Shown: positions 54,890 to 64,000 of the stretch, piece by piece | How the letters are laid out: every line of letters begins with the position of its first letter | How positions within the stretch are numbered: position 1 is the first letter of the stretch | NCBI GenBank assembly: GCA_903813345.2 | Contig: CAIIXF020000008.1 | Coordinates: 8,953,278-9,017,277, forward strand | Source: Owenia fusiformis | Lineage: Eukaryota > Annelida > Polychaeta > Sabellida > Oweniidae | Direction of reading: 5' to 3' | DNA length: 64,000 bases | The notes under the pieces: generated by a model | What the model was told of the DNA's origin: nothing | The model's database searches: none | The model's input: the letters and a program-made list of their open reading frames with translations, nothing else | Program-made: the position numbers and the translations under genes

Positions 54890-55275
54890 AAGTTATTGCA
54901 AGTAGAAATAATCTTGATTTACGTCAATGAATATTCAAAATTCAGACAAAGTGATGTCATATTTGAAATCTGCATGTAAAAGTACATTTAGAAATATGAT
55001 TTCTAAAACTGTTTATCAACTTTGAAAATTTAATTTTGTTTTGAAAATGTGATTTCTAATTCAGGGAGATTCCCCATAGACCACATGTTATAAAATCACA
55101 AAAAGTGAAATATCTTTTCTTGTATTAGACAGGTAATATTTTATTTTATTGGATATATTTTAATTTGCATAAGTATTAGATACATCAGGGTGATATGAAA
55201 ATTAAACCACTAAAACAGATGTAATTTAAGTTATAGGGAACTTTCTACTATACCCGCCATGCTATCTGACCCGAA
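54890..55275 (+). repeat. AGATGCGAGTA-family repeat, forward copy
   Basis: Colinear with 62059-62481: TTGATTTACGTCAATGAAT, GGGAGATTCCCCATAGACC and CTATACCCGCCATGCTATCT. Both termini are eroded. Confidence 0.6.
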
Positions 55276-56213
55276 GATCTGTATGTAAAAATAATGTTAA
55301 TATCCATCTGTTCTTTCATGTCGGTTGCAGCCAACTATGATGGTTTGTAATTCATATTTCCCAAGGTACTGAGTTCCTTATCTTGTCCTTTTCATTTGCT
55401 TGTTCTGTTGAGTGTATGTTAACATCAGTTGACCTTAAAGGATTCAGTCATTTCAACTGAATGTGATTGGAAGTCATAGATGAAAGGAACACAAGTCTCA
55501 AATATATTGGGAAACATGTTCATTAAAAGTGGTTTGTCTTCATGATATTGACATTGTTACATTATAAAAATTGAAATGCAGGATTTTTAATCTACGATAT
55601 TTGCCAGGATTTTGGACACAGGCTTATACTTGTATATATCTTTAAGGAATTCGTCAACCTTCCATTTATTTTTATGGGCTGTTTGGTTTCTTCAGTCTGA
55701 CACATAACCCCAAGAATATGGGTCATTCAAAGAACTGGGTATGTTAGTCATTGGAATGGTGATATCATTTATGAAACTGCACATGTGACTGTATGGTGAT
55801 GACATTGTTCTTTTTTATTTACTGAATAGTGTTATAATTAAAAAAAATCTTTGAACACCATCGTTGCTATATTTCATTTTTATTGTTAGTTTGTCTAATT
55901 GATTTTGCAATGCTTTATTAATTAAGTTATTACAGGGCCACAAAATATGTAACATTTATATTTTTCTATGGAAATAAATCCTATATCTAAAAAATTGACT
56001 ACCATGGGATAAGTGATTTTTTGGTTTTCCATTTTTTTGGGGTCACTGTGTTTCATCAGACTTCATCAAGTTAAGCTTTTTGTATTCATCTCACATTATC
56101 TTTTCCATTTTCTATTTAGTCACTGTTATGATATACAATTCATCATTGACCTGATTTAATGTTATAAAATTGCATATGAATTGCATCCACCAGGTTGTTC
56201 TGCTATCTGCTCA
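55276..56213. other. Non-coding sequence, includes 3' UTR of the SDR gene
   Basis: AT-rich. The SDR 3' UTR, on the minus strand, must lie in its right part. Nothing else recognised. Confidence 0.5.
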
Positions 56214-59200
56214 TCAGAGATGTTTAGTTCCTTCTACTGGTGACAGTGAAGTGAATCCTCCATCTACACACAAATCTGTTGCTGTGATGAATGAGGCATC
56301 TTTACTACAGAGGAATGCTACTGCTGCTGCTACTTCTGCACCTTCACCAATCCTACGAAGCATGTGGGCTTTTCCAAAATATTCCTGAGCCTTTTTCTTA
56401 TCACTAGATTCACAACATTTTACAACCTGTAAAGGTACATATTTCGAAGGGATTTCTCACTTTATGAGGTATTAGGGGTATAAAAGAAGCTATTTGTCTG
56501 GATCATAATTTGAATTTGGTTTCTTGGATCATATTTAGAAAGCCTTTGGAAGGATTTCCTATGGTTTAGAGACTTTATTATCAAACAATGACTTCCCAGC
56601 CCAAGTATGCCCCCTACTGAATTGGAAGAATTCATCACTCATATATGATGGAGAACATAGTCATAATTGTCATTGAATCAGGTTACTACTCAAGATATTT
56701 AATTTGGTTGCCAAATGTAATGTCCATCTTTCTAGAAAAAATGGTGAAATATTGACAAATGGCAGGTGGTGACATTTTGCCTTTAAAACTAAAAAAATCA
56801 AATTACATGAATTTTCATAGGAGAGGATTTAGAATACACAACAGCCTCTTTTCCAATCCCTTCCGTACACTGTAAATCATTATTCTGTAAGATAATGTAA
56901 AATATAGATTCTGCCTAATATGAATCTTTAACATGTTTACTAAATACCTCAGGAGTCCAAATTACACCTGGACTGATCGAGTTGACCCGAATGCCCTGTT
57001 CTGACAGGTCAAGTGCCATGCATTTTGTTAATGAAATGATCGCTCCCTTGGAAGAAAGATATGTCCAAAAGTTTGTCATTGCTCGATAAGCAATGACACT
57101 GGCAATGTTGACAATTCCACACTCTTTCCCACCGGCTAAAATGAAATTAAATAGATAACACTTGATTCTTATCCCAATTTTTTGATATACTTTAGATATT
57201 AGTGATTATAAGTGATAGCCTGATTTTGGCTCACACATGCACCATGGTATTACCAATGTATTGTTTACTTTCCATCTCAAAACCTCTATGGACGTTATAA
57301 TGTTATTTGTTACATTTTTTCATTATGATTTTAAAAATATATAAACAATTTATAATCATTATGTTAAATTGTATACAAAAAAAAATAAGTTTATCGTTAT
57401 TCAGTTTTTAACATATTAATATCATATATAATTTGTTAAGTAAATGTTTTAACATACATAATATGTTCTACTTTTAAAATTAAACATGATATGCATATAC
57501 ATATTATATATAGCTTTGAAAAGTGCATTTTTTATTTGTTTGGAGATACAACATCTATAATTCCAGGAAAAGAAATTCACATATCAAACAATTTATAAAA
57601 AGTCAAATTATCGATGAGTTAAGAAATCTATAATTGTATCAGTAATGTTTTGAGACAGAAATGATGCAATACCAATCAACCCACCTTTGACCATATAAGG
57701 AGAGCATGATTGCACCATATTGGCCACACCTTCCACATTCACTGCCATTGTTTTAGCCCAATGTTCATGCTCAGTTTGAAGACCTGCAATATCACATGCA
57801 GTACAGTTTTGAAGACTGACTGATTATACATCAGCATGCCAAAACAAGAATAGTTATAACCCATGAATAGTAAATATGTTGAAACTGTGATCCCTGCAAG
57901 TTTCATTGGAATTCATGAACAGGTGGAGGAGGTGTGACATTATTGTCTTTATTTCCTGAACACCCTGTATATGTGAAAATCAACAAGGGGCACTAATGTC
58001 AATGGCCTTGGCCCAATGTCGAACATAATGATGTATAATGATAGTATAAATAAATGAAACATAACCTGTAAAAAATGAATAGTAACAAATTTCTAAGAGA
58101 GTCATAAATAATCTAAAATATGTACTTTCCTAGATTTAGACCTCTTATCCCATAACATTTTGAACACCTTTTTACACAGATTTCCTCATTGCTAATATAA
58201 CAAGTAAAATCTGTTTTTCGTGAATTGTGACACCACAATTAAAAATTGCATTGACTTTTACAACATTAATATTCATTTGTTATAAAAGCTAAATTTAATT
58301 CCACATCTTTTATAATATAAAATATGGTCCACCTAAATATGTGCACCTAAATGATTTTGAATGATACAAGGTGGGTGTCCCATTTGTATGAACCACTCAA
58401 ATATGAATCATGTTAAAAACAGTTCTATTTCAAGAAATAACATTTATGCTACCTTCATAGCAAAAGTAGGCTGCACAATTAACAAGAAAGTGCACAACTC
58501 CCCCATTTGCATCAGCCACCTTCCCCACTCCTGAGAGACACTCTGCTTTGTTAGAAACATCAACACTGTAGAACATTGGCGAAAAACCTGCTTGTTTAAA
58601 TTCAAGTTCTGTGTTTCGAATGGCATCATCATTTATGTCAAATATAGCAACAGTGGCACCGTCATTCAAGAACCGTCTTGCTGTTTCTTTTCCTATTCCA
58701 GAAGCACCGCCTGTCACTATTACAACTTTTCCTAAAATATATTATTTTGAAGAATAATGTTTAATTACAAAAAATATGTACAACTTTTATTGGTATATGT
58801 CTCACATGTAGGCTAGATTTTGTAGTATGGTTGATTAACTTGTATTTTTTTAATTTTGGGGGAATTTGTACAATTCAATTTCAGTTTCAATTTATTTATT
58901 AAACCATTAACCAATCATTGGGTATTAAATGCGACAATACAAAAACATATTTATACAATACCATATTTCCAATTGCTTCCCTATCTCATAGAAATTTACA
59001 TTACTTAGACTAATTAATACATCACTATCAGTATTAGTAATTGTTTCAAATTTTAAGTATTTAACATTTTTACAAAACCATAGAGGCTTTGTATTCCACA
59101 TCTTATATTTAATAAGGACATGTCTGTATTTGATTGGTAAGGTATCTAAATATTTTTAGATATGTCTTAATATATAAACGAAGAGAATAATTCCAAATGC

Positions 59201-59271
59201 TTACCTTTAAATCTGTCTTTTGTGAATGATTCATCCAAAGCTGGCTGTATGAATAGATCCTTTGCAGACAT
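56214..59271 (-). CDS. Classical short-chain dehydrogenase/reductase (SDR)
   Basis: Five exons on the minus strand: 59271-59205, 58731-58453, 57783-57685, 57135-56948 and 56384-56214 (stop TGA). All are GT-AG with matching phases, giving 267 residues, the normal length for a classical SDR. Residues about 23-36 hold the Rossmann dinucleotide motif VTGGASGIG. An acidic residue after beta-2 (AIFDIND) suggests NAD(H) over NADP(H). VDV and NCAA occupy the adenine-pocket and NNAG positions. The catalytic set is NIAS (Ser) and YLSSK (Tyr-x-x-x-Lys), followed by [14 protein letters not shown]. The C-terminal CVDGGFT is typical. It is most like FabG-type or uncharacterised SDR oxidoreductases; the substrate cannot be inferred. 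No signal peptide or peroxisomal SKL-type end is seen. A second, nearly identical last exon lies 7 kb away, indicating a tandem gene pair. Confidence 0.94.
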
Positions 59272-59950
59272 GGTGAAATCTTTGACTTTTAGTATATTTT
59301 ATCACAGCCTTGTTATCACAAAAAATTCTGTATTAAAATCTTGTCTGTAAATTCTTATTACACAATTTTAGCCAATCAGATTTCATGGACTGAAATCAGG
59401 GATGTTTCTTTCTATAAAAACCTAAAACTGATTAGATTTTGGCAATCTGAGACAGCCATTATGAATTTATAAATAATCCTTTAACAAATTGATAATAAAA
59501 AAAACCTCAATAAAATTAAAAGGAATATTTAGGATGTGTGTATTAACTATGTATTATGACATATCAATAACCTTATTTCAAAGTTTGACCTGAGGGCCAA
59601 GATTCCACTATGTTGCCCACAGAAATGAGGTTATTACTATTATCACCACCTTTTGAAGACTCATTATTTGCCCTAGACCAGTAAAATATCAAAGTCTGTT
59701 AAACTAGTACTATTACTCTGAGAACAGGCCTTGCTAGTTGGTTGTGTGATGAACCTCCCATTCTTAGTAAAATATAATGTGATTATTTGGAGGATTGTCA
59801 CTTTGCTTCTATTGCTCTTACCTTTATTTGTAACTTTGGTGACTTGATACTTCAGAAGTTTGTTCAGAATTTTCTTCATTTACTACTGCCTTCTTCAGCC
59901 GTGTTTGTTTATAGTCTCATTGAAATACTTTATATGTACTGTGATTTTTA
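59272..59950. other. Upstream region of the SDR gene
   Basis: It should contain the SDR promoter. AT-rich, with no clear TATA box or repeat structure. No gene seen. Confidence 0.45.
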
Positions 59951-60898
59951 TCCCATCGAATGAAGTTCGGAGGGATATAGGGAACGCCTCCTTCCATCCA
60001 TCCATCTATCCATACATAGGTCCTTATGTACGTCCATCCATCCATCTGTCCGTCCATCCAGGCAATAACTTAAATACCGTTGGCCCGATTTTGTTTATAT
60101 TTTGTACACCTATACCTTATGGGGGTAGAAGTTCTGCTCGAAAGCACTCATTTAAAAATGGCGGCCATTTTAGTGCCGATTTTACATTAATTTAGGTACA
60201 ATATATAAAACTGTAATAGCAATATGTTTTAAATGTAAAAAAATTATATAGGACATTAATAAAGCTAGGAATGTAGGTATTAAAGAAGCACATGGCAGCC
60301 ATCTTGAAAAATGGCGCCCTTTACTCGCTATTTTACGATTTTTGCTGTAACTCAAAAAGTAGTGGAGCGAATTTGTTCATATTTGGTATGTTAATACTAT
60401 AAGCATGGCACGCTGTCTAATGACACTTTTGGTAGAAGGTGGCCATTTTGAAAAATGGCCACCATTTTGAAAAATAGCTGCCGTTTAAACGTATTTTCCT
60501 ATAACTCGAAAAGTAGTTGAGTGATTTTGTTCATATTTGGTATGTGAATACTATAAGCATGGCACACTGTATAATGACACTTTTGGTAGAAGGCGGCCAT
60601 TTTGAAAAATGGCCGCCATTTTAACATATTTTACTATAACTGGAAAAGTACTGAAGCGATTTTGTTCATATTTGGTATGTGAATACTATAAGCATGGCAC
60701 ACTGTCTAATGACACTTTTGGTAGAAGGTGACCATTTGGAGCATTTGGTAGCATTTGGTATGTGAACACTATAAAAAGCATGGCACACTGTCTAATGACG
60801 CTTTTGGTAGAAGGTGGCCATTTTGAAAAATGGCCGCCATTTTTGCTATACTTGTATACTTTGTTTGTAAAAATGCCAGCCATGGCTGTTCGATGGGA
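59951..60898. mobile_element. Element with TCCCATCGAA ends and internal 'AATGGCCGCCATTTT' tandem units
   Basis: Inverted ends TCCCATCGAA (59951-59960) and TTCGATGGGA (60889-60898). A CCATCCATCCATC microsatellite lies near the left end. From about 60360 to 60880 there are 3-4 imperfect tandem units of roughly 130-155 bp, with TTTGTTCATATTTGGTATG, ATAAGCATGGCACACTGT and a short palindrome AATGGCCGCCATT. No transposase; a non-autonomous DNA element is likely. Confidence 0.6.
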
Positions 60899-61129
60899 TT
60901 TGCTACGCTTTGGCGTTGCTGTTGTCTAGTTCAACTTGGCACGTAATGTCTGGTGCACAATTTGTTGATTGATGTATGAGGAAGTCATAGTTGACTTCAT
61001 GTGTCACTGGTACTACTTTGCTTCAATATACCCCTTGATGTAATGTCATATTGATCTTTCCCATTTTTTGTTTTTTATGAAATCATGTTAGTTTATATTA
61101 GAATTACTGTATAACATTTATTTTGAACT

Positions 61130-61753
61130 AAAGGAGTGGTATCGATATGGAGAACTTTTTGAACACACGCTTCTCTTAAACCAGTCATTAAAAAAATCTA
61201 AAAATTAAACACATCGTCAATTTAATGGTCATCTTTTGAATGGTAACAATATAATTTGAAATATATATATACTTTCATCTATATTGTTTTAGAAAACACA
61301 TCAAACACTTGTTTTGTTCTTGGTATCATGTTTCCAGAGTGAAATGAAACATCTTTCCGAACCTCATTGGAACAAAACATGTTTAGGTCTCTCAATATTG
61401 TAATAATACAAAGGAAATTTTGGTTGATTTTAAAAAAGTATCTTGTTAATGAAATAAAAGGTTTATCTTGATTTTTATCTATTTTGGGGGGATTTTGTTT
61501 TAATTTTTTGAATACTTTTTTAAAATCAACCAAAAATTACTTTGTATAACTATAATATTAAGAGGTCTAAAAACATGTTGTATATGTTATTTTGTTCCAA
61601 CAAGGTTCGGAAAGACATTTATTTCATTCTAAAATTGTTGTCAATCAGTCAACATTACATAAAATACCATGTTTTTTTACAGAATGTTTTCAATGATTGG
61701 TTTAAGAGAAAAACATTGTTGAATTCAGTTCTCCATATCGATACCAATCCTTT
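61130..61753. mobile_element. Foldback element, ~625 bp with ~250-300-bp arms
   Basis: The left arm starts AAGGAGTGGTATCGATATGG and the right arm ends CCATATCGATACCAATCCTT. Inner parts also pair: TTTTGGTTGATTTTAAAAAA near 61420 against TTTTTTAAAATCAACCAAAA near 61520. No coding capacity and no clear target duplication. Confidence 0.65.
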
Positions 61754-62058
61754 GATATTTCACAATACCAACAATTGAATTTCATCTGTTTTATCAGCAG
61801 GTTAGAGCTGTTTTCAGGTCTTTTTGATTCATGCATTGCCATGTCTTTTTTTGAAAATCCCAATAGTGCATACTTTCTTTGACAAAAACTAGTTTCACAA
61901 TAATGTATTCATTTCTCCATACATGTGTTACCACATTTATTATTTTGAAGAAACTACACATTTGTGGCACTTTGAATCATAAATTACTCCACCAATTGAC
62001 TAGATTTATTTTTATTTTTTTTATTTATCATGTTTTATTTAATACAATACAATTGACT
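61754..62058. other. Short non-coding spacer
   Basis: AT-rich sequence with no gene or repeat structure recognised. Confidence 0.4.
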
Positions 62059-62481
62059 AGATGCGAGTAAATAATCTTTATTTACGTCATTAAATATTTA
62101 AAATCCAGTCAAAATGATCTCATATTTGAAATTTGCATGTAAAAGTTAATCTAGAAATATGGTTTCGAAAATTGTCTATCAACTTTGAAAATTTAATTTT
62201 TTTTTGAAAATGTGACTTCTTGTTCGGGTTGATTCCCCACAGACCCCATGTTACAAAATCACAAAAAGTGTACTATCTTCGCTTGTATTGGACAGATAAC
62301 ATTTTCTTTTACTGGACACATTTTAATTTGCATAACTATGAGATACATAAGGGTTATATGAAAATTGAACCACACAAATAGATGTAATTTAAGTTAAAGG
62401 GAACTTTCTACTATACCCGCCATGCTATCTGACCAGAACGAGGCACCTGGTGGTGAATCTGGTAACTACCTACTCGCATCT
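62059..62481 (+). mobile_element. AGATGCGAGTA-family MITE, intact copy
   Basis: 423 bp with an 11-bp perfect inverted repeat, AGATGCGAGTA (62059-62069) and TACTCGCATCT (62471-62481). Other copies are at 54890-55275 (forward, eroded) and 40746-41347 (reverse, interrupted). No transposase. Confidence 0.65.
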
Positions 62482-62587
62482 GCATTATTGATAACTTACC
62501 ACAGAACTAATGGGATATTTTATTTTTGAGATGGTAAACGTCAATAAAGAGTCAATTCTACATGTTGCTTGCTCACCCCTTATAACT

Positions 62588-63465
62588 CTGATTCAGCTAT
62601 TTGCATGTTCCCTCCCCAAATCCCGTAGATGACAGTGAAGTGAATCCTCCATCTAAGTAAGATTATAAAACATATTATGGTACACTCAAACCCTGGGGCA
62701 AATTGTGTCCAACTTTCCCCATCTGATTCAGCTATTTGCATGTTCCCTCCCCAAATCCCGCTGATGACAGTGAAGTGAATCCTCCATCTAAGTAAGATTA
62801 TAAAACATATTATGGTACACTCAAACCCTGGGGCAAATTGTGTCCAACTTTCCCCATCTGATTCAGCTATTTGCATGTTCCCTCCCCAAATCCCGCTGAT
62901 GACAGTGAAGTGAATCCTCCATCTAAGTAAGATTATAAAACATATTATGGTACACTCAAACCCTGGGGCAAATTGTGTCCAACTTTCCCCATCTGATTCA
63001 GCTATTTGCATGTTCCCTCCCCAAATCCCGCTGATGACAGTGAAGTGAATCCTCCATCTAAGTAAGATTATAAAACATATTATGGTACACTCAAACCCTG
63101 GGGCAAATTGTATCCAACTTTCCCCATCTGATTCAGCTATTTGCATGTTCCCTCCCCAAATCCCGCTGATGACAGTGAAGTGAATCCTCCATCTAAGTAA
63201 GATTATAAAACATATTATGGTACACTCAAACCCTGGGGCAAATTGTGTCCAACTTTCCCCATCTGATTCAGCTATTTGCATGTTCCCTCCCCAAATCCCG
63301 CTGATGACAGTGAAGTGAATCCTCCATCTAAGTAAGATTATAAAACATATTATGGTACACTCAAACCCTGGGGCAAATTGTGTCCAACTTTCCCCATCTG
63401 ATTCAGCTATTTGCATGTTCCCTCCCCAAATCCCGCTGATGACAGTGAAGTGAATCCTCCATCTA
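62588..63465. repeat. 135-bp tandem array seeded by an SDR exon tail, 6.5 units
   Basis: Unit starts at 62588, 62723, 62858, 62993, 63128, 63263 and 63398 (135-bp spacing). Each holds CTGATTCAGCTATTTGCATG and GCTGATGACAGTGAAGTGAA. The last partial unit is the end of the SDR coding exon, so on the minus strand the array lies in the 3' UTR of that gene. Because 135 is a multiple of three, an artificial 296-codon frame of 45-residue repeats stays open on the minus strand. Confidence 0.93.
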
Positions 63466-63583
63466 CACACAAATCTGTTGCTGTGATGAATGAAGCATCT
63501 TTACTGCAGAGGAATGCTACTGCTGCTGCTACTTCTGCACCTTCACCAATCCTACGAAGCATGTGGCCTTTTCCAAAATATTC
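63407..63583 (-). CDS. Last exon of a second, tandem SDR gene (5'-partial)
   Basis: Acceptor GTTTTCAG, then 58 codons and a TAG stop at 63409-63407. The peptide from [15 protein letters not shown] to [10 protein letters not shown] differs from the last exon of the neighbouring SDR gene at one of 48 residues, so the duplication or conversion is recent. The tail differs: the neighbour ends in SPVEGTKHL, this copy in [11 protein letters not shown]. The upstream exons would lie to the right of the window. The stop codon and the last ~19 codons fall inside the first unit of the 135-bp array. It could be a pseudogene; the visible exon is intact. Confidence 0.85.
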   Translation of the reverse strand, partial: EYFGKGHMLRRIGEGAEVAAAVAFLCSKDASFITATDLCVDGGFTSLSSAGFGEGTCK

Positions 63584-64000
63584 CTGAAAACAATTTATAT
63601 TCAATATAAAGTCTTCTCGGATAGAAACTAAATAAATGATCATTTAAAGTTGATAAAGGTGCAGCAGGTGAAGTTGATACTTCCAGAAATGAAAGTACCA
63701 AAGATACCTATTCAGCCTTATCTCTCTTCCTTAGAGAAGATATTCATGTTTCTGGTCACCAAAGATTGAAATTGAATCAGACAGGTCTGGTAAAATTTCC
63801 AATTTTTCTTTTTACACTATTGTAGAATTGATGAAATAGTAAATAGTGGATGCAGGCTGTAAAAATATATTTTGGATCACTTTTCTTGAATATCTGATGA
63901 GATGGGCTAATCAGATGGATTGAAATGTATTAATTCAAAGGGTACATTTTGCCCTTATATGCAGATATGCCTAGTTTTGAATAAGCATTTTCTAAAGTAC
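63584..64000. other. Intron of the second SDR gene
   Basis: AT-rich sequence upstream (minus strand) of the terminal SDR exon. No further SDR exon was recognised before the window edge. Confidence 0.5.

Noticed and set aside
62580-63470. 296-codon minus-strand frame of 45-residue repeats
   Set aside because: It is the out-of-frame reading of the 135-bp array; the true SDR exon uses a different frame and stops inside the first unit.

Overview
This is a gene-sparse stretch of animal nuclear genome. It is AT-rich, has spliced genes with GT-AG introns and phase-matched exons, and is crowded with short DNA transposons and satellites. The genes (an MSK-type double kinase, a ProRS-associated editing protein, a homeobox gene, a death-domain protein, a short-chain dehydrogenase) fit a bilaterian. 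The density of MITEs and repeats resembles marine invertebrates such as molluscs, brachiopods or hemichordates. The species cannot be settled from sequence alone.

Layout. An inverted 21-bp minisatellite fills 1-893. From 1438 to 5462 an old tandemly duplicated repeat is split by two nested TTAA-flanked elements. Ten exons of an RPS6KA5/MSK kinase follow (5860-11191, +); its N-terminal exons lie off the left edge or were not seen. After a repeat-rich spacer, a PRORSD1-like gene (17237-17978, -) and a divergent homeobox gene (18084-19312, +) stand head to head, with 105 bp between start codons. A four-exon gene for a coiled-coil plus death-domain protein runs 24748 to 21262 (-). A large first exon of a proline-rich, DPF-motif protein, perhaps an endocytic adaptor of the stonin type, spans 28815-30234 (+).

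From 30.2 to 56.2 kb I see no secure exon. This region holds Harbinger-like, hAT-like, Mutator-like, TTAA-type and mariner-like non-autonomous elements, a 28-bp array (34210-35267), a 117-bp satellite (50481-52219) and a tRNA-derived SINE-like head (54149-54225). A five-exon classical SDR oxidoreductase gene (59271 to 56214, -) follows. The last exon of a nearly identical second SDR copy sits at 63583-63407, and its coding tail has been amplified into a 135-bp tandem array (62588-63465).

The genes do not form an operon-like pathway. The clearest functional link is the shared short promoter of PRORSD1 and the homeobox gene, which carries ETS-like and ERR-like motifs. The most notable items are the coiled-coil/death-domain protein, the satellite seeded by a coding exon, the datable nested insertions, and a SUMO-interaction-like motif in the kinase tail.
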